Assembly (NCBI GenBank): GCA_014706295.1
Contig: JACSVZ010000016.1
Location: forward strand, 7,049,168 to 7,113,167
Direction: 5' to 3'
Length of the DNA stretch: 64,000 nt
Origin: Lycocorax pyrrhopterus obiensis
Taxonomy: Eukaryota; Chordata; Aves; Passeriformes; Paradisaeidae
This document shows positions 38,014 to 50,257 of this stretch, in pieces (the first letter of the stretch is position 1; every line of letters begins with the position of its first letter). The notes under the pieces are model-generated. The model saw only the letters and a program-made list of their open reading frames with translations. It did not search any database and was not told where the DNA came from. Made by a program: the position numbers and the translations under genes.

Positions 38014-38067
38014 TAAAGTAAATATTTACTTTATTTAAAGTAAATTATTTGAAGTAAATATTTACTT
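38014..38067. repeat. Paired perfect palindromes, AAGTAAATATTTACTT type
   Basis: A 20-bp perfect palindrome, TAAAGTAAATATTTACTTTA, lies at 38014-38033. A second copy of its 16-bp core lies at 38052-38067, with centres 36 bp apart. A partial AAAGTAAATTATTT copy lies between them, so the block looks like a degenerate tandem duplication. Each palindrome contains GTAAATA and TATTTAC, which match the forkhead (FOX) core in both orientations. It may be simple AT-rich sequence, a cruciform-prone spot or paired FOX sites. Confidence 0.85.
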
Positions 38068-40297
38068 TATTATTATTTAGTCTACAACTAAGCACAGGAG
38101 GTAGAACTAAATACTGCTCATTGGAACAATCCTACAATATATTTTTAATCTTATTATTTTAATCTTAAACAAACTACTTAACTACAATGATCATTTTGCT
38201 CCATGGTACACTAATACTGGTCAGAAAATGCAAAATAATCTAACATTGCCATTTTAATATCAGTATCTAGGGTTTGTGAAAGAGGCCATCCTGTAGACTT
38301 CATCTTTCTTTTTCCATTGATTAAAGAGAAGTCTAGAGGACTCAGACTGAGGAGGTGACTCGATTTTGAAGAGCCAAAGTGAGGCTGTTGATCATACTGG
38401 TGGGGATGATCATATTTTCAGTTTTTCCTAAACAAGCACTATCAAACTTACGAGGCAAAGAGCTTCAACACATTTTCATGGGAAAAACACCCCATGCCCC
38501 CACGGCTGGTTTGTGAAGAAATGGAACAAGGTGGAAATACATGAATAAGGGTTCCATTGTACAGAGATATATATTCCACCTACGAAAGATTAACAGAAAA
38601 ATCTGCTGTTTCTCTCCTTATATTGAATATTTATTCTATAGGCATACTGTGAATGCCACAGCTCATAAATTACCTGACTGTAAATAGTGTAAATAGTATA
38701 GTAAGACAAGAAGGTCACTATATCTGCATGAAATTTTGTATATATTTATATTCTGGTTGGCACGGACATTAGCAAGCACTAAATTATTTAAGGTAACCTT
38801 TCTCTGGTTCACGAACATTTAAAACTTATTAGTATGTATTAGAACTAATTCAAAGTTTGCCTATCTGTACAGCCTTTAGAAATGTTTTGTCCTGTGCTCC
38901 TTTCTATGAAAATCACTTCAGTTTGCTTCTGGGTGCAGTGCTTCCAGCTCTCACTCATTCTGAGTGGCAAAGATTTTATTTGAATAAACAGTAAGTGAGG
39001 AATGGAAATTAACCGAAACCTGCCTGTCAGCTACAGTATGTGAGAGTTACTCGTCACATCTTACTGTTTGGGCTAGGAAATGTTTTTTTAAAAGAGCATG
39101 AATGCTCTCAGTTGTTCATGAAACAGAGATCTGTGCCCTATGCAGCTGTAAGTACAGCAAGAAATCAGCTTTCCATCATGAGATTTTTGTTCTTGTGCTG
39201 GTTCTGGTGCTCTAACCCTGGGGAAGGCAACTGGCCTCACTCTCTCCAACTACAGCATAACTATAACTACCTTGAAAAGTACTTTAATTTCCACAAACTA
39301 AAAATTACTACAGTAAAATGAACATTAGTGCACCTGTGAAAGAGGCTTACTCTTTACAGGTACCATTTTGATGGTGGGCTGCAGAGGATATAAATTTAGG
39401 ATAACAATACCCAAGACTCAGGCTGCAAAGGGCATGATGGTGGAGAACAGAACACTGCTCTTTATAAAACACTGGAGTAATACTTTTGAAAAAACCAACA
39501 ATTACAGTGGGATCATTTGCTTTCATTAGCTTAAACAGCTTCCTATCAAGGCAAATGTCATGTAACAGCTCCCACAAAGCATTCCATCCCTTTTCCAGAC
39601 ATGCAAGCCATAAGCACTGAGCACAGCTTCTAAACAGCAGTAGTAGGGTTAAAAGATTCCTGCCTAGTTTCTTGCAGGCAAGTTTTAATTCATCCTATTG
39701 AGTATCTGAGTAATAGCTGCAACACATTTTAATAATTTATGTGTTTGCAAGTGGCTTCATGCAACCCTGTTTTATCTCAGCTCCTTACCCCTAAAAATAA
39801 GTTGTTTCCTGTTTAGTATTTAACTTATTCCCAAAATGATGATGTTTATTTTTGTCCTGAAAAAAAATAGAGTGGTTATTTTTGACAAATTCTTTTAAAC
39901 TTTGCTCTTTCAGAAACATAATCTGACAAGAGAGTTTTGTCCATCTGTACCACAGCCATCTTTTAGTTGTCCAGACTCAGTGTCTGACAGCTGGGTCATT
40001 CTCATCCAGAGAAACACTCTGCAAATGCAGACAGTGTCTGGCGCCAGGTGCACTGTGGTTGCTGAATCCCAGAATCACTGGGGTGGTGTGTGGGACATTG
40101 AGTTATTCTAATGGGATCTTGTGCTGCTTTCACTGGAAAAGTCTAGGAGGCTTGTTTGAGAAGTGCTCACTCATTGCTTCCTTACTTAAACATCTTTCTT
40201 TTTCCTGGTCCTTGAAGCAAGCTGGGAAAATCCATCACATCCAACTATTAACAATTACAACTATAGCCAGGAACCGTAGGCTTGTGGCCTGTAAGAA

Positions 40298-40301
<4 letters not shown>
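38068..40301. other. Unique non-coding DNA, no gene seen
   Basis: This is AT-rich sequence without a supported gene or mobile element. A word near 40067-40082 vaguely resembles a reverse-strand CR1 end but is too short to call. Confidence 0.5.
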
Positions 40302-40350
<49 letters not shown>

Positions 40351-40371
40351 CATACACATATATGTATTTGA
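40302..40371. repeat. (AT)n microsatellite with CA-rich flank
   Basis: A pure alternating AT run of 42 bases (40302-40343) leads into an imperfect stretch of GCACACACATACACATATATGT type that reaches about 40367. Pure dinucleotide runs of this length usually vary between individuals. Translated frames crossing it give only isoleucine-tyrosine repeats and are not genes. Confidence 0.97.
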
Positions 40372-43300
40372 ATATCTTTAAAATTAATTATAGTATAGAA
40401 TAAAAAAACCCCACACCACTGCCAGGTGATCATGATGCTTCTTTCTTTTTATGTCTCCAGCACCTCAGCTATTTATTTAGAGTGAACACCAAAAAGTGTT
40501 TGTCTAGCTAAAGAGCCAGCCAGTTCTTAATTGGAGCCACTGTGCTTTCAGGTCCATCAGGTACTTACAATTCTGCTTTCTAAAGAAAATATGTCCCACT
40601 GAATGCTTGTTCACTCTGTCCATCACCAAACTGCTGGCTCACACCTGCTGGAAGTGCAGTGTACCTCAAACAGATAGCCTTTATGAATATATTCCAAAAA
40701 GAATATGTTTGTATGAAACAAACATTAGAATTCATGTAGGTAGAATGTTCAAATGTCAAAAATGTTTGATGTACCTTTGCCATCTCTACTTATGGACGCA
40801 GCACGCCCATCACCAGTTTCTTACTGCTCATCTTTAATTATGCAAAATTCAGCAAACTAGCTGAAGTGTGAGGGGACCTCTTGTGCATTCAGAGAGCAGC
40901 TCTTTCCAAAAGTATAAACTGCTCCAGACCAAGGACTGTTTCATTAAAGAGACCTTTCTTTGCATGGCAGATCTTGTTCCACAGACTTCATGTTCCTATT
41001 GCCTAATACCGATAGAGCTACAGCCAGGGAAGAGCTGACAGAAAACTCTCATCCTGGAGTGGAGATCACAAAGCCAGGGGGCAATTTGGAATATGGAATG
41101 TTTGCAAAAATATTACTTCCTTCTGTCATAAATAAACTTTTTATTTGCTTCCCTTTCCTGAAAGGAAACAAAACCAGATGAAATTAAAATAAATTGTACC
41201 TGCTGTTATTTTTGGCATGTGTATGAAGTTAGAAACACTAATTTGGTAACCCAGGAGACACACAGCAGACTTCTGCTGAATTCCTGCAGTTGCTGTAAGG
41301 TAAGTAGGGATGTGTGCTTCTTGCACAACCCCATGGAACGATGCTCTGAACCTCTTCAAGAGCCCTTTCAGTCCTGACACACTTCAGGCCTGGGGTCACC
41401 ACCAAGTCTGACACAAAGAACCAGGCAGGTAGGCTTGGAGCTGCCAGCTGCCATCCACAGGCCCAATTCCATGGAAGGATGGAACAGCCATCAGAAGTGC
41501 AGGGATGGGGCTAGAATTTAATGAAAGCCCACACTCAGAAGAGTCATCATTTAGTTGCTTGTTGCCAGAGATTTTTATTAGCTGATTGTTTGGCCAAGAA
41601 GACAAACTTGTCAAAAGTAAGTGTTGATTGGTTTGTTTCAGATTTTTAATAGGAATAGGCTTTTCATTTGAGAAAAAGAGACTGAAGTGTATGCACAGGT
41701 CTGGAAAAATCAGGTTTTGCCCATAGAATGATTAATCCTATGCAGCTGCTCTCCTGAACTATTTTCAAATGTGTTCAACAATCCTTAAAGATTTGTTACA
41801 GAGTGGTGACAGAATTATTTTGCCTGACTAACTTCACATTTTAATGAGCTGTGAAAGCCTAAAATTTGAAAGAAGATAGCTTGTACTGATTCGGATGAAT
41901 AATAGGCAAGAAAGTTTTAAATGGAGAGCACCAGCAGCATTACAAGACACTAAACTCCATCACTCTTACTCCTCTGTTAGTTATTCCTGCCAAAGACTGC
42001 TGCATACTGTTAATCATCCTCAGAACCTGCAAATGTCCAATCTCATAGGTACAAAATTGGGCTTTTTTAACAGCTGTTCACAACACAAGAGAAGGTAAAA
42101 AGGTTGAATTAACACATTTTCTTGATATCACAATCCTTTTCAGCTTAGTTTAAAACCATCTTCCTTATTTTCAGTCACATTCCTCCCAAAACAATTTCTA
42201 GATGTTTTCAATCAATTTATCATACTTGCTTCAGCTGTTTCCTTCTGCTGAGCTAGCCCCTAATTCAAGAGACCATGTAATTGTCTTTAAATTTAAACAG
42301 ATTCTTAAGCTTTATGAAAATCCATTTGTCATGGAAGCAATGTTAATAGTCCTAATTCCAAAATGGACATAACCCCTTGTTTAAACTCCTTGCTTAGTAG
42401 GGATGTCTTCCTGAATCAGTACTTCCATGTTATGCTGTGATATTTTCAAGAGCACTCAAGTAATTTAGCAGATTCAGTGTTGTTCCCTTGCAGGTTGGTA
42501 TTTTTGAAAAATATGCTGTTGCTGAATAAGAGTGGATTTGGGGATGGTTTTGAAAAGCTTTTGCTGAATTGCAGGCTTAGTCATTTATTTCAGCACAGAA
42601 ATACATAGCCCAAGCTTTCTATTTAATTCTATCTCACATTTCTATTGGTGACCACTGTGAGCCACCTGCTTCCACCTGCTTCGTCCTCTCCTTCAAAAAC
42701 ACAAACTTTCAGTTTATCCCTGAAGAATATTGTCTAGCAGGAGGTAAAAAAAGTGGCATTTCTTTTAAACATTCTTTTAACTTGATGTTTTGGAACTGGG
42801 TTTCACCCTAACTGGTGAGCATCCCAGCCTCCCAGAGGTGATATCCCTCCTGTTGTCCAACAGCCAGCACTGCATGGCAGCAGCACAGAGCAGTTCCAAC
42901 CAGGGTGAAGTGCTGCCTCCTCTGCTTCTCCTTACCGTCCCATGTGCCCTCCTTTCTTCTTCCTTTTGTCCCCCTTTCTAATGATGACCCTGAAATTAGT
43001 GTTAATAACATCAAACTTTTCCACAATAAGCTCTGTTCTCTTCCAGGTCAGTCAATGGTCATTGTTCTTCACGCCCATCATTGTACTGTATTTTCCCACA
43101 AATGTCTCTCCTTTTAGAAAGGAAAGAAATTTACCATCATTTTGTGCTGCTTTCCTTGACTCAGATGCTTCTAAGCTGTTAAGACACAGGCAGAAAGTCA
43201 TCTCTGATTTGACCCCAAATATCTGAGACTGAGCCTTTCACATCCCTACTCTGCAAAGTCCATAGCGAAATGCAGCCAGTAAAGGACACACAGTGAGAAG

Positions 43301-44316
43301 GAAGCATTCAAACTGCACCTTTCATCATAAATTAAACTTTCCCATCTCCAAGCATCTGTAAACGTTCCTAACTGAAAAATACCAGCAAAATTTTGGTCCT
43401 GCCTGGCACAATTCACTGGTGACTACACACACCATAAGCCATACTCCTGTGCCACTCTGATGAACCTCCTGCACTTACAAGTGCTAATTTTCACAAGCAC
43501 CCTTCATTGCAGGAACATTTTGTAGCTACTTAAGTTTGAGATCCCAGTTATCTACCCAATAATTAATATGCTGCAAGATGCCACTATTATGCAATCAGAG
43601 ACTGAAAAATTATTTCATGAGATGTAGATGGCCAAAGAACAGGAATTCAAATGACAAGATGCAGGTGTCTCAATAAACTTAGAGCTTGAAAAATAATCAC
43701 AGAAAAGTTTTAGAGAACACCCACGTATGTTCAGCTCAAAAAATGGTCACAGGTAGGTCCCACTGATTTCCTCACATGTTCACAGAAGAGGACAAAAGTG
43801 CCCCATTTGTAATTTTTCATTTAAAATTGGATTTCAGCATCTGTTTTGCAGCATCCTGTGAAAGAGTCCACAACACAGCAAATGCATATTGAACATGGAA
43901 TGGTTCTGGAAGAACCACGAGGAGCAAAATTTTCCAGGTGGTTACTTGATCAAAAGCATTCAGGATTTCGCAATTCATTTAATCAAACTATTAAAAAAAT
44001 TAAGCATTACGATTGGAATAATTATCTGTAAACCAATATTTTGAATTTAAATGTATTCAATTATCCAAAAGTAATTAGAATACTTTTAAATTTTAAAATA
44101 TTACAAATATTCTAAATTAAATGCCTATATTTTTGGACATGAAAAATGTTTCATTTCTCTTCCTAAACACCCTTCTTTTTCATTTCTCTGGAATGACTTC
44201 AGGCTAGGCTGAGTTGTGCTCTAGATGTTCCCATTTCTTCACTGGCCTTTGGAGAGATGAGTCATCTAAGTGAGACAAATATCAAGACACAAACACAGCA
44301 GCAATAGGAAAAGAAT
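40372..44316. other. Unique non-coding DNA, no gene seen
   Basis: No gene or transposon was recognised. GC content rises around 41300-41480 and 42780-42960, giving overlapping short frames. The block 43970-44140 is extremely AT-rich with TAATTAG and AATTAAAT words and could hold regulatory sequence or simply be AT-rich. Confidence 0.5.
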
Positions 44317-44356
44317 AGAAAAAAAAAACCCCAAAAAACCAACCAAAAAAAACCCC
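44317..44356. repeat. A/C-rich low-complexity tract
   Basis: Runs of six to ten A alternate with CCCC, CC and CC groups for 40 bases. This is the first of a local cluster of such tracts at 45013-45036, 45217-45257, 45311-45323 and 45671-45688. Confidence 0.9.
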
Positions 44357-45012
44357 AGAGCAAACCTCTTATTTGATTCTCTTTTCTCTAAATGGAAGTG
44401 CAATCTTGATTCTCTACAGCAGAACAGCAAGTTCTTGGCAGAGGATTCAGTCGCGTTGCTCGAACACTTTGTAGATTTCATCTGGTGATGTAGCAGGGCT
44501 TCCTCTGAATCCTGAGACAGTTCCAGTGTGATCCCACTGTGAAAGAACTCCCAAAACAAGGAGCTGACCGTTTGGGAGAGTCATTTCTGAGCTCTGGGAA
44601 TCTCCTGATGGCACATTACTGACCGCTGAGTGGCAGTGTAAGGAAAACAAACCCAAAACTAAACAGTGACAATCCACGTGGGCTTTCATCGAATCCACAG
44701 CACCCCAGAGACTCCCTCAACAAACAAAATATCCCCATCAGGACAGAGACATTTTACCAGAGCTCACTCACTGATGCCCCATCCTGTGTCCTGGCCAGCT
44801 TACCTGTTCACAGTATTTCAGAGATAAAGCTTTTAGTAAGGATTCTGCATCTATATCTCAAACACATACCAGGTTTAAGAGAGGAGTAGAAAATACTTAC
44901 ATTTCTTTAAGAAAATTCAGAGAAAACCACAATCTTTCTGTTAGATTGTCTAGGACTTTTCCCTAAAAGCAGGAGGACTGTAAATCAATTTGTCAGTAAG
45001 ATGGATATTGTT

Positions 45013-45036
45013 AAAACAAAACAAACAAAAAACCCC
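45013..45036. repeat. A/C-rich low-complexity tract
   Basis: AAAAC and AAAC units end in A6CCCC. It belongs to the 44.3-45.7 kb cluster. Confidence 0.8.
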
Positions 45037-45216
45037 GCTGCATTCAATACCAAGTGAACATTCAGAAAATAAGGAAAATAGAACCTTCCTGAAGAAGGGC
45101 CTGGAATTGAGGAACACTTATAAAATATTTTGTGACCTGTGACCTATAACCTACACAGCTCTCATAAGAATAACTGCCTAAATCAGTAACCTTGAGTTGC
45201 TTTCCAATAACAGTCT

Positions 45217-45257
45217 GGGGAAAAAAACCAAACCAACAAACAAAAAAACCCAACCAG
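45217..45257. repeat. G4-A7-CC tract with A/C-rich extension
   Basis: GGGG followed by seven A and CC runs into AAACC/AACAAAC units and then A7CCC. The opening resembles other GGGG-A6/7-CC tracts near 6388 and 59477. Confidence 0.85.
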
Positions 45258-45670
45258 CCTTCTGAAACAGAGAACTCTATAAATACCTGAAACACAGAGC
45301 AAACTTCAGGTTAAAAAAAACCCAGGAAGTCCAAAAAATACTTCTGTCAGGATAACAGGTGAAGTACTTGCACTAAGATTGATTTGAAAGCCTGAAAAAA
45401 ACACAATGAGCATAATTCATATTCTACTAAGAACTACCTACATTTTAAGATCAAGAGAAGTCAGAAAGAAAACAAAACCACGCTGCCATGAAATAACGAG
45501 TGTTACCAAAGGAATTTCACGCACAATCTCATGATTCCTCAGCTAATGCACTTCCCTCTGCTCAGTAAACACCCTGCTGTTTTGAGGAATATGGGATCAG
45601 CAGCACAAGAGGAAGGTTTAAGAACTGCAGATGAAAACTGAGAAAGTGTTTCTTATTTGCAAACAGCTAA

Positions 45671-45688
45671 TTTGGGAAAAAAACCCAA
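45671..45688. repeat. Short hairpin tract TTTGGG-A7-CCCAA
   Basis: TTGGG and CCCAA can pair around a loop of seven A. The exact 18-base sequence recurs at 52754-52771. Confidence 0.8.
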
Positions 45689-46982
45689 GACACAGCATAT
45701 CTGCACAAAAGATGAATTCCTCTTCCCTTTGTGTGGCTTCTTCAGACGTGATTTCATCACCAACTTAAACCCATCGGAGCCCACAAAAATGTCTGTGTGC
45801 TCCTGCCCTTTGTGTCACCGCCAGCAATCACTGGTATGTGGCAAGTCACAAAACATGCTGAAACAGCTAGAAGTTTATTTGTTTTCTTCCTCTTCTGCTG
45901 CCTGCACGGCCACACAACTGCTGCCACCGACACAGGGAAGGCAGAGCACAGTCACTGCCAGGGATTAGAGGAAAAGATTGGATTACCCTTTTCATCAGCA
46001 GCTACAGGCTCTTAGGGTGATTTATGACAGCAAACCTGGGAAAGTAAGATCATAGAATAACCACATTTTTCTAATCTTTTCTATTACTTTGAATTATGAG
46101 AAACCTGAAACACCCAGCTAGAAGAGCTGCAATAAAGTATATCACAAGCCATTTGGCATCAGTCTTCCAAGACAGGCAGCTCTGTGCATTCACAAATTTT
46201 CTGTGCAAAAAGTGCTGAATACATGATATGCTTCACTCTTTGTAGTTAATTTAGGAACCAACACAACAGGACATGAATCATCATGCGATAATTTATGAAT
46301 AGGGTGCTGTAAAACAGAAAGTCAAATTCAGAATATTGATGCAATTAGGCAAAAGCTAGTAATGCACAATTATCATAGCATAGCCTCTTAAATGAAATCA
46401 GAAAAGGACACCATAAGAAGAAAATAAAACACCAACAGAAGAAACTCAGAAATATCTATGAGTCTGCCTCAGTGGATGCTGGTGGGTTACGAGAATTGCT
46501 GACAGCTGATGCTGTGCCAACACCAGCTATCTCCCCTTTGTACTAACTGATAAGCTCGTGGCCCCCTGCCATATCATATGATCTTTGCAGGTCTTAGACA
46601 GTAAAATGGATCAATTTGAATAGGGTTTGAATTATTTAACAGCAAATCATGATTTCTCTCAGGAAAACAACTCTGAATACAATGTCAGCAACCACCACCC
46701 AAGCTGGATTCCTCCCTTTATACATATGTACCTACAGAAAAATACATCAACAACACAAACTATACCAAAACATTGACCCCGTTTCCCACTCCTTTACAAG
46801 GCAGTTAAAGCCAGAAGATGAGCAGTAAAACAGAGCTGTGAAAAAGGACAGATGAAAACTGTGCCTGGCCTAAGCTGAGGGGCAAAGAATTAGTTTTGCC
46901 TTTCCCCTTCAATATTTACTTATACCCAACAAGGGTGACCAAACTGAGGGGACAAATTACACCCAAAACTTAAAAGCGGTTT
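45689..46982. other. Unique non-coding DNA, with a conserved-looking block
   Basis: No gene was seen. The block 46225-46410 has AT-rich complex words (TAGTTAATTTAGGAACC, CATGCGATAATTTATGAAT, GCACAATTATCATAGCAT) without repeat similarity, and could be a conserved non-coding element. That is an impression only. Confidence 0.4.
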
Positions 46983-47496
46983 ATGCTGCCTGAGCCATTG
47001 CTCTGCCAAACCCTTCCTGTGGCTCAGGACAGACCATCAAACCCACCATGTGTTACCTGGGCAGACCAAACACCACGAAGCCCATTACTGGGACAGCTGC
47101 ATCTCCCTGACAGCTCAGCCTCTGGGGTTTGCAGGGCGGCCCTCACCTCACTGGCCCCACGAGCATCGCCCCTGGGGAGAAGGCCAGCCCTCAGGAGTGC
47201 CTGCCATGCTGCCCTTCTCTGGGAAAGCACGGATTTGTCTTCTTCACCTCAAAAGCTGTGCTTCCCTCCCTGGCATGTGTGTCACACTGACACTGCCCCT
47301 CCGGTGCCGTTTGCTCCAGGGGGTCCCCCCAGGTGGGGATTGTGTTTTCCAGGATTCAGGTACCTCTTCTTTCCCACCACCATCTGGGCTGCCTCCCGTG
47401 ATCACCACACACAGACATGACTGAGGCCAATCCCGCCCTTCCACCTCCACCAGCTTTCCCTTCTCTAGAGAAAAAACGGCCTCAAGCAAGGTAAAA
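46983..47496. other. GC-rich patch without a recognised gene
   Basis: This stretch is clearly richer in G and C than the rest of the window. It is open on several frames, including 145 codons on the plus strand (46983-47420) and an overlapping 124-codon frame in another phase. Both translations are proline-, serine- and alanine-rich with no family resemblance. Simultaneous openness in different frames points to base composition rather than coding. A diverged exon or lncRNA cannot be excluded. Confidence 0.45.
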
Positions 47497-47541
47497 ACAC
47501 ATTTGGGCCTAACCCGTTTGGGCCTGACACGTTTGGGCGTG
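47497..47541. repeat. Three-copy 15-bp tandem repeat
   Basis: The units are ACACATTTGGGCCTA, ACCCGTTTGGGCCTG and ACACGTTTGGGCGTG, in exact 15-bp register. Each pair differs at three or four positions. The second and third units carry CpG sites. The period is a multiple of three, so a translated frame shows an RVRPK-like repeat, but no gene surrounds it. Confidence 0.9.
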
Positions 47542-50190
47542 ATCCACCACCCCCTCAGGTGAGCGCCCTCAGACACCTTCACCCTGGGGGTGCCAGCAGG
47601 GCCAGGGCATGACAGCTTTTGATAGCATCAAGTGAATAAAACAAAATATAAAATGCAGAACTCAGCAGAAACCTTAAGACGGAAAAGACATGTAGCTTTT
47701 TTAGCTTACTCCTGGAGAGCTGAAGAACAAGTCTCTTTAAGAGGAGGTAGTAAAGGCAATGACAGCTTTGGTTTGGTTTTGAGTTCCCTGATCTATTTTA
47801 CACAGTCGTTCTCTCTGACTGGAAATAAATTACATAATAACATGTAAGTGCTAATACAGAAGCAGGAGAAAAAACACCCTCAAGCAAGGGAGCAAGCAGG
47901 ACCTTTCAGAGGCAACCTCACCTGTAGCTGCTGGAAGAGAAGAGAATCCCACCTCGGGCTCCTCCTGCCTCCGCTGTGGCAGCAGGAATGGCACTGGTGG
48001 CCAGCTGGTGTGAGGTGATCCACTGCGCACTGCTCCCCGAACCCTCCCTCATCGCCTGCGATCAGCCAAACTCCACCTGGACAAACGTATTTTCAATTTG
48101 TGCTGCTAACAAAGCCTCAGGTAACCCTGCCAAGGTGCTAAACCATGTTTCCTTCCTGAACAGAGACACCTGAGGCTGCCAAGCCGTAAGAACCTGGCAT
48201 CTTCCTGAGAAACCTGTGTGCACCTTACTATAAATCTTAACTATATATCAGCGTTTTACCATAAATCCTAAAAACGTGACCCAGCATCATTACTATAAAT
48301 ACATTAGCATGGCAGGATCAGCCTCCGTAGGAACAAAAACCTGATGCCTAATGGAAACTACCCCAGCAGTGCTTTCGTAACCTTAAGTACCTCATTATCA
48401 TCTTCATTGTCCTTTTAACTCTCAAAGTACTTCTGGAGCACCGGAAATTGATACAATTTAGAAAAACTATTTTCACCTATTAACTGCTTGGAAACAGTGA
48501 CTGCGTTCAAACACCTCTAAACGAAGGAGCAGCCAAGGCACAAGCTTGAGCCACCTATAAAACGTCTGCATCAAAACTAGAAAGCGAACGTGCATCACTG
48601 TGTGTTTAGCAAGTGATGACGTTTTCCTCATGAAGTGCTCTGCAGGAACTGCTTTTCCGTTCAGCAGCTCTCTTTGGAGGCAACCACTTGTACAGCAGTA
48701 ACTCTTCACATCCTCCCGACCTCCCACACTCCCTACAGACTGAGACACGAGACACACGGGACAAAATCAGATCAGTAATATTAACTTTCTGATGCAGTGC
48801 TTGGAAATGTGTTTACGAAATATAGTCAAATGGAAGAGAACTGACAATGCCTCAATGTTCAGTCAGAACACACGCATATGAAATAAATGAAATAAAATGA
48901 AATTTAAAAATGATACAAATAAATAAAACAATGTCATCAACAACTGAAGAGTGCACAGCACGAGCATAATTGAAATATAAAGAAAAAAATTAATCATTTG
49001 GCCTTGAAGAACCCGCTCAATGTTTTTCAGAGAGTGTCACAATGACTGCATTAAATCATTGCGTCACCAGGAAACTTTACTATACTTCTATTTGTAACAA
49101 AGATCCTCTTTTTTCCCCCCATTGCCTTCTCTCTTTTGATTCCATTCCTGAACTCCACAGTTTTGTTCACCAGTCTTTTCCACATCTCCCTCACATGCTT
49201 CTTTTGAACATTGTTTTAAGCTGCAAAAAAGAAAGCACTGTTTTAACTTTGGTGAACAATCTGACCTAGTACCTGATGCCTTATTTTAGAAAATGGCAGC
49301 GCCCTGAGCAAAGTGCCCATTTTGTGGACAAGCACTGACTGCTGGTAACCCCTGAAGAGGTTATCCACAGGTGATCATTACTGAAAAGTGTTTCCAGTGG
49401 AGTTTGATGCTGTTTGAAGTTTCCATGGTGATTCGGGTGCAACTCTCAGATCACAGGTTATCAAATTTACAGACTAAAAAAAGGACTGAGGGGGTGAGAG
49501 ATAATGACAGAGAACAGGGCAGTTGTACAGAAAAAAACTGGGGCCACTTGAAGAATTAGACCCATTCAAATGCTGATGAAAAAATAAAGTTATATATCAA
49601 AGAACAAGATACCAGGTTTTAATTATGAGAGACTATTTCAGAAAGTAGAAGCTAAAAAACACGTGGGTCACAAGACATGCAGCTAGGAATAAGAGTTTTC
49701 AAAGCAATTCCATGGCAGATGAAACAAGGAAAGAAAGCGAAAGCAAGGATAATCTGTTCCTCACATCAAAAATGAAGTGGAGGACAGCCAGAGACAGATT
49801 TTTTTTTTTTACCTGGCTGTAGACCATTGACTCATAAAACCATTTTTAAGAGATTGTAAAATCTGGCACAGAGAGATATGACCTTTATCAAAAGTTAGAG
49901 AAGTTTCCTTACAATTTAAGATTTCACTGTATGGTTAGATCATCAAAAGATGATCAAGTTGTGATTAATTTACAATGCACATGTATCAGTCTGGTAAGGT
50001 AACACTCAGTGCTACATCATTCTTAAATTTCACACAAGAACCAGCACCAGTGGCTTGGAGCTCCAGGTAGATAATTTTAGGTGGGGGAAAGAACTTAATT
50101 CTACCATTAATTGTGGTTGTCATCCAGAACTGGAACAAACTATAATAAGAAAAAGTGAATGAAAACCACATTTATTGTTCTCTAACTAAG
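47542..50190. other. Non-coding DNA, no gene seen
   Basis: The GC-rich patch fades by about 48170. At 48226-48300 a TACYATAAAT word occurs three times (48227, 48257 and 48291), possibly a decayed 30-33-bp tandem repeat. A run of ATGAAATAAA-type units lies at 48878-48907, and T11 near 49800. No gene or transposon was recognised. Confidence 0.5.
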
Positions 50191-50257
50191 CATCATAATC
50201 CAATAGAAGAGATTCATCATAGTCCAAGAAGAGTTTCATCATAGTCCAATAGAAGGA
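50191..50257. repeat. Three-copy ~24-bp tandem repeat
   Basis: Three adjacent units each begin CATCATARTCCAA and continue with an AGAAG core: 24 bases from 50191, 22 bases from 50215, and a third from 50237. The second unit lacks two bases of the TAG present in the others. No gene overlaps it. Confidence 0.88.

Noticed and set aside
40060..40100. Possible reverse-strand CR1 end (AATCCCAGAATCACTGGGG)
   Set aside because: The downstream sequence lacks the GGAAGGGACC and GATCAT words expected next.
40302..40371. Isoleucine-tyrosine repeat peptide
   Set aside because: It is just the translation of the (AT)n microsatellite.
46983..47424. Overlapping 145- and 124-codon plus-strand frames
   Set aside because: Two phases are open at once and both give biased, proline- and serine-rich translations, so base composition explains them better than coding.
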